DNA from: Semisulcospira habei
Taxonomy: Eukaryota; Mollusca; Gastropoda; Semisulcospiridae
Length of the DNA: 64,000 bases
Reading direction: 5' to 3'
NCBI GenBank assembly: GCA_036245525.1
Contig: BTPG01000004.1
Location: 158,548,944-158,612,943, forward strand
In this document: in pieces, positions 41,476-51,720 of the stretch
How the letters are laid out: the number at the start of each line of letters is the position of its first letter
Numbering within the stretch: the stretch's first letter is position 1
Program-made: the position numbers and the translations under genes
Notes under the pieces: model-generated
Seen by the model: only the letters and a program-made list of their open reading frames with translations
Database searches by the model: none
What the model was told of the DNA's origin: nothing

Positions 41476-42267
41476 TGTGATGAAGCTCTATGCTCATGCA
41501 TAGTGCTCACACAGTAGGATAAGTACGCTACGGTTTTTGCTAACGCTTTGTTTTGTGCCGATAGTCCGTGAGGCCGAGAGCCACGTAAAATATTTAGAAC
41601 ATGTTTAACACGGGGAGTTTTAGTGAGCGTTAGTGAGTTGTAGGCAAAAGCTGGGTCTGTCGGAGCAGTAATACGTTAGTACGGGGCTTATCGTCAGCTT
41701 GGACGGATGTATGTGAGCCAGTATTCCAAGACTCTGAAACCTGGGATTCAGGTATGTTTCTATATATGTATTATTGATAGTTGTTTAGGTAAAGTCGGTA
41801 TGCGTTGGTAAGAGTAATTTGGTTGTATAGTGTTGGCCGGTTTGGTTCAGTTATGCTGGTTTGGAATTCAGTGAGGGAACCGGTGTTTTTCGTATATAGT
41901 TATCTGCCGAGATGGATAACTAAAGGAATGTGAGGGGTGTATATATAAGTCGCTATGAAGGTAGTACGTGGTTGGTTAAGCATAGTCTTTTCTAGTGTAG
42001 AGAATAGTGGTTGGAAACTGAGAACTAACACTTAGCCTGGCGAGATATTGTGAATTGTGTGTGTGTGTGATGTTCGGATGTTAGTAGAGAAGTGTATATA
42101 GTTTGATAATCTTTTATTGTTTAATAGTGTATAAAGGTTACTTTAGAAAGGGAGCCCGTGTGTTGAGTTTTACCGCATGAATGCGCCCGTCTGAGTCAGT
42201 GGCGGTGTATGCGTCTGTTGTGCGAGAGTCTGTGCGTACGACTGTGGGCAAGTCTGCGTGCGTTACA
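41476..42267 (+). mobile_element. Solo LTR of the gag-protease LTR family
   Basis: Begins TGTGATGAAGCTCTATGC and ends GTGCGTTACA, same as the LTRs at 61296-62514 (plus) and at 16580 and 20485 (minus). It has no interior and no second LTR nearby, so it probably arose by LTR-LTR recombination. Internal deletions make it shorter (792 bp). No clear target duplication. Confidence 0.85.
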
Positions 42268-43627
42268 CTCCCAACCCCCCACCTCCATCACCTCTCTTCC
42301 TCCCCAGTTTGGAATAATCTCCCATCTTTGACATTGGCTAAGATTCATTTTATATATCTATGTTAACCATTTTCATCTTGAGACACTATTGCAAGAAATA
42401 ACTTTGACTATGATAGTTCAAGGGTGAACCGTGGAATTAAAATGGTTTGTTTTCCTCCCTACGTCACACGACCAGTCACTTTAGCGCAAACTGTACCATG
42501 TGACCGTAATATAAAACCCCCGTACCGAAAAATGGCGGACGTTTTATAGACCTCTCAATGACGCGTTAGGACCTCGTTTTCGAGTCTTGATAGCAACTCG
42601 GTTCGACAAAATAGCAGAAAAAAACCGCACTAAAGTAGTCCTATTTGACGTAATACACATTCTCTGCCTTATTTTTTACGACGTGAGGAGCCAACTTAAA
42701 CAATATTTCACCACTAATTACACAGCGTAAACAGCAAAAGCCTTCGCCAAATTCATCTCATCGCCATGCACCGAGCATTTTTAAAGTTCGGGAAACCACG
42801 GAACAAAAATAGCTTCCGAGTGTTTTTTTTTTAACCAATCAGAGACAACAATCCTTGCAAAGAACACACTGTCGTCTGCTCAGCCACGAACATGCCACAA
42901 TGTCACTAAAGCACAGAGCAACAACTTCAAGAACTAAAACGAAAATACACACCCAGCAACACTATACACAAAGGCACGATATTGCCAAAGTTCTCTCTTC
43001 ACGTCACTCAATACGGGACTATCTGAAGAAAAAAATCTCACAAATTTTCGAAGACTATCTGACATCATGTCAACGCTGTAAAATAAAATCTTACTTTAAA
43101 ATCCATCTCAGCACTAGTCCTGCTGTTAACAACGAGCATTTTTTGGTATTCCTTTTTCCAGATATATCCAAACACACATGACACTTTAGAATATAACAAC
43201 GACAATCTCCTGCACACTCGAAGCATCCCCTTCAGTCATCTTGAATCTAAAAGCACTAGGCACCATGCTAACTTGCACAAGCTGTCACATCAGTGGTCAA
43301 ATGCCGATCGCTTCATCAAAAAGTTCTTAATTTTTCTGAATCACACAGCAGTCAAGAAGCACTGTCACAGTCATACTTTGACGACCTTTGGTAGACATTG
43401 CATCTTGAATCATTCTGTACACAAGCCAAGATTAGCTTTTCACTCGCGAAACTTGCGCTTCACACGGAATCATGCTACTTCACACTCTGTCTCATAAAGA
43501 CTGGGAATCCCCGGCAGAACATGTATATTCAATGGTGTCACCTATGGGCCACAGAAACGGCCGTCTTCAAAAACTGGATTTTTTCTAAACAATAAACGGA
43601 GGAAGGAAAACAAATACGATATTGGTC
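42268..43627. other. Non-coding, with a LINE scrap
   Basis: 42300-42345 resembles the LINE C-terminal segment (CCCAGTTTGGAATAATCTCC, PVWNNLP in translation). No gene is supported in the rest; the open frames at 42855-43595 have no recognisable motif. Confidence 0.35.
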
Positions 43628-43761
43628 GGAGGAGTTCGTTACACGGACCTGTGTAGGCCTGAGGGAGGTCAAAGGAATCATTGTACCCCTTCGGCCTTCG
43701 GGGTACAATGATTCCTTTGACCTCCCTCAGGCCTACACAGGTCCGTGAAGCGAACCCCTCC
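43628..43761. repeat. Long hairpin with arms of about 61 bp
   Basis: The left arm 43628-43689 and right arm 43701-43761 are almost perfectly complementary (GTGTAGGCCTGAGGGAGGTC against GACCTCCCTCAGGCCTACAC), with a loop of about 11 nt. It could be a tiny foldback element or an RNA-forming hairpin. Confidence 0.9.
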
Positions 43762-43772
43762 AACTAATAACT

Positions 43773-43928
43773 TATATTATCGAACTCCTCATCTGTAATG
43801 TCGCCTTTATAGGGCAATAATCAAATGGTTTATGGAACTCCTCATCAGTAATGTAGCCTTTATAGGGCAATAATCAAATGGTTTATGGAACTCCTCATCA
43901 GTAATGTAGCCTTTATAGGGCAATAATT
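43773..43928. repeat. Three tandem copies of a roughly 53-bp unit
   Basis: CTCCTCATCAGTAATGTAGC followed by CTTTATAGGGCAATAATC and a short tail, repeated about three times with few changes. Confidence 0.85.
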
Positions 43929-44408
43929 CATTTTTATGATATAACGGGTTATAACCCTAAGTATGTCGGGTGGCACTGCACTGCACTACCTCGATTCGCC
44001 TTCACCTAGGAAGGTAAGCCAAATTTCCTTTCAAGAGACAATTTTAAAAAATAAAACGTTTGTGGAAGTGGAGGGAAAAGGGGAGGGGGTGGGTGGGGAT
44101 GAGGGGAAAGGTGGGTAGGAGGGGGGGAGGGTATTCCGCCTTTCACAGACAGAAGCATTGAGATCACTGGGACTCTGACTATAGGATAGTTATCCAAGTG
44201 AGACGACCCTTGTATCAATGCCGATCACTGACACAACTATAAAAGACCGCGCGGCAATGCCAAAAGGTATGTGTTCATCTCAGCGTGTGGTGGCGTGATT
44301 CTGGCAGTCTTAGCCACCAAAGAAATTCGTCTGTGTAAATTTCCCGATGTAACCCACTGGGCTATCGAGTACTCTTCATGCAGTCGTTAATCTAAACCCA
44401 GTGATCTC
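43929..44408. other. Non-coding, G-rich tract
   Basis: No supported gene. G-rich stretch at about 44068-44130. Confidence 0.35.
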
Positions 44409-44870
44409 GTCAGTCTGTAGACGTAAATAGGGACTGGCCCAGGTTACGTGTATAAAGACATAGATTATCAAGGGCCCCTGTAGCCTAGTGGCAATCTATG
44501 TCCCGTCAGTCTGTAGACGTAAATAGGGACTGGCCCAGGTTACGTGTATCAAGACATAGATTATCACGGGCCACTGTAGCCTAGTGACAATCTATGTCCC
44601 GTCAGTCTGTAGACGTCAATAGGGACTGGCCCAGGTTACCTGTATCAAGAGACATAGATTATCACGGGCCCCTGTAGCCTAGTGACAATCTACGTCCCGT
44701 CAGTCTGTAGAAGTAAATAGGGACTGGCGCAGGTTACCTGTATCAAGAGACATCGATTATCACGGGTCCATGTAGCCTAGTGACAATCTATGTCCCGTCA
44801 ATCTGTAGACGTAAATAGGGACTGGCCCAGGTTACGTGTATCAAGACATAGATTATCACGGGCCCCTGTA
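44409..44870. repeat. 96-98-bp tandem repeat, left block (about five units)
   Basis: Units start GTCAGTCTGTAGACGTAAAT at 44409, 44505, 44601, 44699 and 44797. Each has an internal inverted repeat, GACATAGATT against AATCTATGTC, around GGGCCCCTGTAGCCTAGTG. The array is interrupted by the LINE at 44871 and resumes at 48803. Confidence 0.9.
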
Positions 44871-44903
44871 TCTTATCTTGGCTTGACTTCGCGAACGAAG
44901 ATT

Positions 44904-46784
44904 TTATAGGAGTTGCCCACGACGTCTGCAGGCTTGTTCGTGGCTGCGGAGGCCAATCCGAGACAGGCAGGTTCGACCGCAGTGGCTGCAGGGGAAGGTA
45001 TGGCCAGGGTTCTGAGCTGCGGCATCTCTGTTTTTTCTCCTGAGCCGCTTGTCTTTAAGGCTAGCTCTGTGAGAGTCCTCAAAGGAGACAGCTGCCTTGT
45101 AAATGGTGGAGCGCCAGGTGTCACGGTCCGCAGCAAGCGAAGACCACTGGTGGTGGTCGATTTGGCAGGCACTAAGTGACTTCTTGAGACAGTCTTTGTA
45201 TCTCTTCTTTGGTGCCCCTCTGTCACGGTGTCCAGTAGCAAGCTCGCCGAACAGGGTGATCTTTGGTAGGCGATGATCCTCCATCCTGGAGACATGCCCC
45301 GCCCAGCGGAGCTGTGTCCGCAGCAGCAAAGCCTCGATGCTCACAGTTTCAGCCTGTTCAAGGACCTCGACGTTGGTGACATAGTCACTCCAGTGAATGC
45401 CCAGGATGGTACGCAGGCAGCGCTGGTGGAAGCGTTCGAGGAGTCGTAGTTGGCTGCGGTAGAGGGCCCAGGACTCGGAACCATACAGCAGGGTGGTGAG
45501 GACCACAGCTCTGTACACGCTGATCTTGGTGCCTGTTTTCAGCTGTTGATTGTGCCACACCCGCTTGAAAAGTCGCCCGAAAGCGCTGTTCGCTTTTGCC
45601 AGCCTGCTGTCAAGCTCCTTGTCCAGCTTGGCGTCCGACGTGATAATGCAGCCAAGGTAAGTAAACTGGTGCACTGACTTTAGTTCAGACTCGCCAATGG
45701 TGATGTGAGGAGGGCGATACACTGTCTTGGGTGCCGGCTGATGGAGGACCTCTGTCTTTTTCAGACTGACCTCGAGTCCAAAGAGCTGGGCAGCATCTGC
45801 GAAGCAAGACGTGATGCGCTGCAGGGCTCTCTCTGTGTGTGCAACGAGGGCAGCATCATCAGCAAAAAGCAGCTCACGAATCAGTTGGTCTAGGGTTTTT
45901 GTGTGGGCCTGCAGTCGTCTGAGGTTGAACAGGCTGCCATCGAGACGATACCTGATGTACACTGCATCGTCATCATCGAGGTCCACTGTGGCCTGCTTCA
46001 ACATCATGCTAAAAAAGATGGTGAAGAGGGTCGGTGCCAGCACGCAGCCCTGCTTTACGCCGTTGAGAATAGGGAATGGTTCTGAGAGGTCATTGTTGAG
46101 TCTGACCTGGCCTTGCTGGTCCTCGTGTAGCTGGACAATCATGTTGAGGAACTTTGGGGGACAGCCAAGTCGCTCCAGGATCTGCCACATGCCTTGCCTG
46201 CTCACAGTGTCGAACGCTTTTGTTAGGTCGACAAATGTTACGTACAGCCCTTTGTTCTGCTCGCGGCACTTCTCCTGTAGCTGTCTCAGCACAAAGACCA
46301 TATCGGTGGTGCTCCTGTTTGCTCTGAAGCCACACTGGCCCTCTGGGAGTTGGTCTTCAGCGATGGCAGGTACCAGCCGATTCAGCAGCAGCCTTGTAAT
46401 GATTTTCCCAGCAATGGACAGCAGGGTAATTCCCCGATAGTTGGAACAGTCAGACTTCTCGCCTTTGTTCTTGTACAGGGTGATAACGACTGCATCACGG
46501 AGATCTTTTGGTAGTGTTCCTTCCTCCCAGCAGCAGAGAAAGAGGTCATGGAGCTTGTTGTGCAGTGCTGTGCCTCCATGTTTCCAGATCTCTGGCGGTA
46601 TTCCATCAATGCCTGCTGCTTTGCCACTCTTGAGCTGGTGGATGGCTGTGAGGGTCTCTTCAGCGGTGGGCGGTTCGTCCAATTCAACCTTTACTGGGAG
46701 GTGTGGGATTTGTAGGACGACTGCTTCTTGAACAGTGCGCTCAGCGCTGAAGAGGCTCTGAAAGTATTCCGACCAGCGGTTCAA
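44904..46784 (-). CDS. LINE reverse transcriptase with C-terminal zinc finger
   Basis: A long open frame. RT motifs in order: GKAAGIDGIPPEIWK, YRGITLLSIAGKI, LPEGQCGFRANRST, FVDLTKAFDTV (motif A with catalytic Asp), NGVKQGCVLAPTLF, ELLFADDAALVAH (catalytic FADD box), and FTYLGCIIT. After the thumb region comes GAPKKRYKDCLKKSL, then a C2H2-type finger (CSHCGRTCLSRIGLRSHEQAC). It lies downstream of the endonuclease frame; the frames change near 46850, so the true start is upstream of the first Met here (NRWSEYF). Role: target-primed reverse transcription. Confidence 0.85.
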   Translation of the reverse strand: MNRWSEYFQSLFSAERTVQEAVVLQIPHLPVKVELDEPPTAEETLTAIHQLKSGKAAGIDGIPPEIWKHGGTALHNKLHDLFLCCWEEGTLPKDLRDAVVITLYKNKGEKSDCSNYRGITLLSIAGKIITRLLLNRLVPAIAEDQLPEGQCGFRANRSTTDMVFVLRQLQEKCREQNKGLYVTFVDLTKAFDTVSRQGMWQILERLGCPPKFLNMIVQLHEDQQGQVRLNNDLSEPFPILNGVKQGCVLAPTLFTIFFSMMLKQATVDLDDDDAVYIRYRLDGSLFNLRRLQAHTKTLDQLIRELLFADDAALVAHTERALQRITSCFADAAQLFGLEVSLKKTEVLHQPAPKTVYRPPHITIGESELKSVHQFTYLGCIITSDAKLDKELDSRLAKANSAFGRLFKRVWHNQQLKTGTKISVYRAVVLTTLLYGSESWALYRSQLRLLERFHQRCLRTILGIHWSDYVTNVEVLEQAETVSIEALLLRTQLRWAGHVSRMEDHRLPKITLFGELATGHRDRGAPKKRYKDCLKKSLSACQIDHHQWSSLAADRDTWRSTIYKAAVSFEDSHRASLKDKRLRRKNRDAAAQNPGHTFPCSHCGRTCLSRIGLRSHEQACRRRGQLL

Positions 46785-48131
46785 GATGGAGGTATTATCT
46801 GTGAGGAGTGCCTGGCCATTCGCGCTTCGCAGGGGATTTGTACCAGGTGCCTGGGGCCATACACTGCTTTCAGTGCTTCGTAGAAGCCCCTGTAGTCACC
46901 ATTGTCAGCGCAAAGCTGGGTCCTCTGTGCAAGTCTGGTCCACCACTCATTCTGGAGATCTCTGAGCTTGCGCTGGAGACTGCTGCTGACGAGGCAGAAG
47001 GCAGACTTCGTCACAGGGCAGGAAGGCTGGGCTAGGTGGGCCTGATGGGCGGCTCTTTTTTTTTGCTAGGTGTTCCTGGATCTCTACATCGTTTTCGTCA
47101 AACCAGTCTTTGTTCTTCTTTCTGGCGAAACCCAAGACTTCTGCAGAGGATTTTGCAATAGCAGTTTTCAGTTGTTCCCAAAGTGTTTCAGGGGAGGAGT
47201 CTACTGGGTCCGCTGTGTCTTTGAGCCTGCGCTGTAAATCTGTCTGAAAGGCAGCTTTCACATCGTCACGCTGAAGGCTGGCAACATCAAGCTTTTTCTT
47301 GGGGGGCCCCCATTTCTTGGGTTTTGGCTTGAAGTGGAGCCTGAGTTTGCAGCGGACAAGGCGGTGGTCAGTGTGGCACTCTGCGCTGGGCATCACTCCG
47401 GTGAGGAGGACGTCACTGCGGTCCCTCTGACGCACTAGGACATAGTCGATAAGGTGCCAGTGTTTGGAGCGAGGATGCATCCAGGTGGTCTTTCGACTGT
47501 CCTTTTGCTGAAAAGTAGTGTTGGTGATGACCAGTTGCTGCTCCGCACAGAACTCCAACAGTAGGCGGCCATTGTCATTGCAGTTCCCCACGCCATGCTT
47601 GCCGAGGACTCCTTTCCAGGCTTCAGAGTCCTGGCCCACTCTGGCGTTGAAGTCGCCAAGGATGATGACTTTGTCGTCTGCAGGGGTACTCTGTAGGAGG
47701 CTGCGCAAGTCAGTGTAAAACTTGTCCTTTTCAGCAGGCTCTGCCAGGAGGGTTGGGGAGTACACACTGAGAAGGGTGACGTGTTGCTGGTGTCTCAGTG
47801 GGAGGCGCATGGACATGATGCGGTCTGAGTGGCCCGTTGGTAGGTTTTCCAGCTTAGTCGCAATGGATGTCTTGACCATGAAACCCACGCCTGAGAGCCG
47901 TCTTTCTGATGCAGGCCTGCCTGACCAGTAGAGGGTGTACCCAGCACCAAGTTCTTGGAGGCTGCCTTCGTCCGGAAGGCGTACTTCGCTGAGCGCGGCG
48001 ATGTCGATGTTTAACCTCCGCAATTCATGGGCAATGAGGGCGGAGCGACGTTCAGGGCGTCCGCTGTCTGCTTTGTCGAGCATGGTTCGGACGTTCCAGC
48101 ATGCTACGTTGAGTCCGGTCGTGGTCGTCAT
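46781..48131 (-). pseudogene. LINE APE-type endonuclease and linker, frameshifted at the end
   Basis: It starts near 48131 (MTTTTGLNVACWNVRTM) and contains the AP-endonuclease boxes: LSEVRLPDEG, SVYSP, ILGDFNARVG, IDYVLVRQRD and CHTDHRLVRCKLRL. All expected catalytic positions appear present (Glu of SEV, Asp of GDFN, Asp-His of TDHR). The frame changes near 47040 into 47014-46781, which carries a linker (LQRKLRDLQNEWWTRLA) leading to the RT frame. Role: nicking target DNA. Confidence 0.75.
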
Positions 48132-48802
48132 GAGAGTGGATCCGTTATTCTTTCTTGTTTTTTGACCGCAGGAGAAGATGCCCGTTGACCGCGGCTAGCC
48201 AACTGGGGTTGCGAGGGGACGAGCTTTGGTTAGGCCACCTTTTCTAGGCCCCTCTCCGTGTGGAGCAAGCAGTGCTGTCCCTAGAGAAGGCTGCTTGGTC
48301 GTTCAGGGTGTGCCGAGTGATGTTGTCATCCCCAGGTCAACATCAGGCGACCAATATCCTGAACCGCCTGCATGCAGGTTTGAGACTGCGGCTTCCAGTG
48401 ACATCTTTCACCTGCCGTTTCGCCCCTCGCCCGTCGCTACAGGACTTGGAATGGTCAGTGTCATGGTCCGTGGACGTTTCCTAAAGCCTGCGCGGTGGAG
48501 CTTTTTGGTGGAGTGCAGTGTGCGCAGTACTGGCCCCACCCTTTAAACCCTTGGTTCATCTGCCATGGCCTAGCAAGCTGGGACGATGGCATCGAGGTCC
48601 TCGGGTCGTAGGTTTTATATCAGACTGTCCTTGTCCTAGTCTCTGGCTCAAAAGCCTTCCCCCGGAGACACGGGGGCTTTGATGTCAGGGGTTTCCTCCC
48701 TTAGCCTTTCCGCAGCCAAGCGGCCAGGCCTGCAAGGCAGCAGGCGACTCGTGGAGGGCGGGGTCGTCTATGTCCCGTGCAGATGTGAACATCTGCCCAC
48801 TG

Positions 48803-48893
48803 CCCTGTAGCCTAGTGACAATCTATGTCCCGTCAGTCTGTAGACGTAAATAGGGACTGGCCCAGGTTACGTGTATCAAGAGACATAGATTAT
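48803..48893. repeat. 96-98-bp tandem repeat, right block
   Basis: Continuation of the array broken by the LINE. GTCAGTCTGTAG is at 48832. Confidence 0.85.
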
Positions 48894-49507
48894 AAGTTTA
48901 CAGGCCGGTTACAAAGTAAAGTAGGTTATAGCACTGACAGGGGAGAGAAATGTGCATGATCGACCAGTGATCATAGATCTACTGTGGCCAAAGCACACCA
49001 AAAAAAGATCATAGATCTACTGGCCACAGTAGATCTATGATCACTGGTCGATCATGCACATTTCTCTCCCCTGACAGTGCTATAACCTACTTTACTTTGT
49101 AACCTTCCTAAAATATTAGCACTTTCAGTCTCCCCTTTTCTTTTCATTTATTACTACAATATCGACTGCAACCCCTTCCCCCCTTTTGGTAGGTTCTCTT
49201 TTAGGGTGCATGGAAATTTGACTCTAGGTGGTGGCATGGAATGTATGCCCCTGCACTGAGACACCACAGTAAAATGTGGTTGTTATTGCAGGTAGGCAGA
49301 ATTTCCTGCCTCCTCCAGTGTTGCATATGGTGTGCTGAAGAGGTCGCCAAGACCGAAAGCTGTCCACACCGGCTAAATATCTGGATCCCCCTTGCACTGA
49401 GTGGCTGGAACAGTGGATATGTGATACGCCCCCCTTCGGTGGGGGGGGGGGGGGGCTTCCATATGCATTGCTTTCAGTCACTCTCTTAGCGCCCCCTCTC
49501 TTTCCTA

Positions 49508-49538
<31 letters not shown>

Positions 49539-49683
49539 GTGCTTTGGCCACAGTAGATCTATGATCACTGGTCGATCATGCACATTTCTCTCCCCTGACA
49601 GTGCTATAACCTACTTTACCTTGTAACCTTCCTAAAATATTAGCACTGGCAGTCTCCCCTTTTCTTTTCAAGTTTACAGGCCG
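48894..49683. mobile_element. Composite short element: one inverted and two direct copies, 14-bp direct flanks
   Basis: AAGTTTACAGGCCG occurs at 48894-48907 and at 49670-49683. Between them, a roughly 130-bp sequence (AGTAGATCTATGATCACTGG, then ATCATGCACATTTCTCTCCC) is present three times: about 48908-48997 reversed, 49015-49146 direct, and 49539-49669 direct. A T-rich run at 49511-49538 precedes the last copy, so on the minus strand the last copy has a poly-A tail. The pattern fits a retroposed short element with 5' inversion or repeated insertion. A G-tract lies at 49440-49456. Confidence 0.6.
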
Positions 49684-50016
49684 TCATAACTACAGCTCTG
49701 TACAAGGTGATTTGTCTTTGCTTAGAAATGCCTGTCATTATCATGGACATTCAACACTACGGACTGACAATCATGGTGTACAGTCTCACAGCGACAGGCT
49801 AGTTCTCGTCCGATCCCAACTATGTTGGCCACTACGAGTATTGAGTAGCGATCTTTCTACTGTGAGTGTCACACACAGACACACATACAGCGTGTTGCTA
49901 AAAGGTGAAGCCTGTTATGACTGACTGTGTGTGTTAGCAAACTCAGCAGGACTGCCTTGAGTGTGTGCAAGTGAATGAAGGCCATACAAAACAGGATAGT
50001 GCCTGATACACCAGTA
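49684..50016. other. Non-coding spacer
   Basis: Nothing recognised before the 120-bp tandem array. Confidence 0.35.
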
Positions 50017-50706
50017 TAGTGAATGTGACGTCATAGTGGGCGGGGTCAAGCTAGGCTGTACTTTCGGTTTCCTTGTCAGTTTGTGTAGTGTTGTCGATAC
50101 AGTCCCTCTCCCACCACCTTCCATACGCCAGTGTAGTGAATGTGACGTCATAGTAGGCAGGGTCAAGCTAGGCTGTACTTTCGGTTTCCTTGTCAGTGTG
50201 TGTAGTGTTGCCGATACAGTCCCTCTCCCACCACCTTCCATCTGATACGCCAGTGTAGTGAATGTGACGTCATAGTGGGCGGGGTCAAGCTAGGCTGTAC
50301 TTTCGGTTTCCTTGTCAGTGTGTGTAGTGTTGTCGATACAGTCCCTCTCCCACCACCTTCCATCTGATACGCCAGTGTAGTGAATGTGACGTCATAGTGG
50401 GGCGGGGTCAAGCTAGGCTGTACTTTCGGTTTCCTTGGCAGTGTGTGTAGTGTTGTCGATACAGTCCCTCTCCCACCACCTTCCATCTGATACGCCAGTG
50501 TAGTGAATGTGACGTCATAGTGGGGCGGGGTCAAGCTAGGCTGTACTTTCGGTTTCCTTGGCAGTGTGTGTAGTGTTGTCGATACAGTCCCTCTCCCACC
50601 ACCTTCCATCTGATACGCCAGTGTAGTGAATGTGACGTCATTGTAGGCGGGGTCAAGCTAGGCTGTACTTTCGGTTTCCTTGTCAGTGTGTAGTGTTGTC
50701 GATACA
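50017..50706. repeat. 117-123-bp tandem array, six units, each with a CRE-like site
   Basis: GAATGTGACGTCAT begins at 50021, 50138, 50260, 50382, 50505 and 50628. Every unit has TGACGTCA, the consensus CREB/ATF site, and five of six have GGCGGGG nearby (GC box). Each ends GATACAGTCCCTCTCCCACC. The last unit is split by the element at 50707. Minus-strand open frames are artefacts. Confidence 0.9.
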
Positions 50707-51174
50707 GGCCACACAGGGCAATTGCTTCCGGTGCATGTAGTAACTTTTCCGCCAGAAATAGTTCAAAAAATTTCCTCCCTTTTTGCCATTTTTTTAGGGT
50801 GTAAAACTTCAATTGTGTGCCTTTTTTGGCGTTTTGAGCAACAAAAGGCATGACAGGTGGTGTGAAAAAGAGCAAAATCTGGGTAATTTTAGTCGACCTA
50901 GTGTGTTCATGGGAGCCTAATTGGGGCATGTGCACGGTTGTATGCAGGCTTGCAGACGACAGTTTTGTCATGGGGTACTTAGTGCATTTGAGTGTTGTGA
51001 AAAACGCTAACTCTTAATTTTTTTAAGAATTGCTGAAATAGCTTCTCCTGTGATGTGCTCCGCGTGGATTTTTTGTTTTGGCAGAAAAGTTCTTCGTTCA
51101 TAGTTTTATGCTGCAAGAGGCTAACAGATAACAGTGTGTGAAAAGGGGGCGTAACCTAATTGCCCTGTGTGGCC
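50707..51174. mobile_element. 468-bp MITE-like element inside the tandem array
   Basis: It starts GGCCACACAGGGCAATT and ends with the exact complement AATTGCCCTGTGTGGCC. ACA is present on both sides (50704-50706 and 51175-51177), and the interrupted array unit resumes exactly (GATACA|GTCCCTC). A 3-bp duplication fits CACTA or Harbinger-like groups, but the superfamily is not settled. No transposase. Confidence 0.85.
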
Positions 51175-51177
51175 ACA

Positions 51178-51720
51178 GTCCCTCTCCCACCACCTTCTAT
51201 CTGCAAGAGACTTGATTCTAATCCCGGGCGGCTCGGAGGGGGGGGGGGTTCTAGGGGTTCGGTTCGCTCTCCCCCCCCCCCCCCCATTTGTGTGTGTGTG
51301 TGTGAAATGCTATAATAAAGTCTCTGTTTTGGGGTGTTGGAACCGTCCACCCCCCCCCCCCACCCCCACCCCCCCGCCCCCTACCATCTCCCCACGTTTC
51401 AAATTTTGGTAAGTCCCCCCCCCCCTCCCCCGATGTTTGTTATTTTGGCGAAAGGTGAGAGTCTTAACACGTACGCTCCTTCTCCCCCTCCCCCCTCTCC
51501 CGCTTTTCGATTTTTCGGTCCCTGAATGCAAGGTCCAGGCCGGGGAGGCCTTTTGTATCAGGTTGAAAGTCCCAAAGAAAATGTTGGAACCCCCTCTCCC
51601 CTCGAGGTTACTGATCCACCCCTGATAATCAGCCCCTCTAGTTGCAGGGTGCAGTGGTAGGGGCTCATGAGAATCTCTTGCTTGCCGAGATTGCATTCGG
51701 CTGTCATTTAAAATAAGGGT
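51178..51720. other. Low-complexity C/G-rich region
   Basis: Several C- and G-homopolymer tracts (51238-51248, 51270-51286, 51351-51376, 51415-51430). No gene. Confidence 0.6.

Larger units (their letters stand above)
44871..48802 (-). mobile_element. Non-LTR retrotransposon with APE endonuclease and RT (3.9 kb)
   Basis: Inserted in the 96-98-bp repeat array and flanked by CCCTGTA at 44864-44870 and 48803-48809. Coding runs on the minus strand: endonuclease first (from 48131), then reverse transcriptase, then a C-terminal zinc finger. A 5' leader of about 670 bp (48132-48802) has no gene. The 3' end is short, ending within 35 bp of the last stop (44904). Both domains are present, so it looks full length or nearly so. 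Two frame changes break it. Its clade is uncertain. Confidence 0.85.

Noticed and set aside
48226..48546. Plus-strand ORF of 106 codons near the LINE 5' end
   Set aside because: It is antisense to the 5' leader of the LINE and has no recognisable motif.
50193..50609. 138-codon minus-strand ORF with MEGGGRGTVSTTLHTL repeats
   Set aside because: It is the translation of the 120-bp tandem array, with frame kept only by unit lengths near multiples of three.
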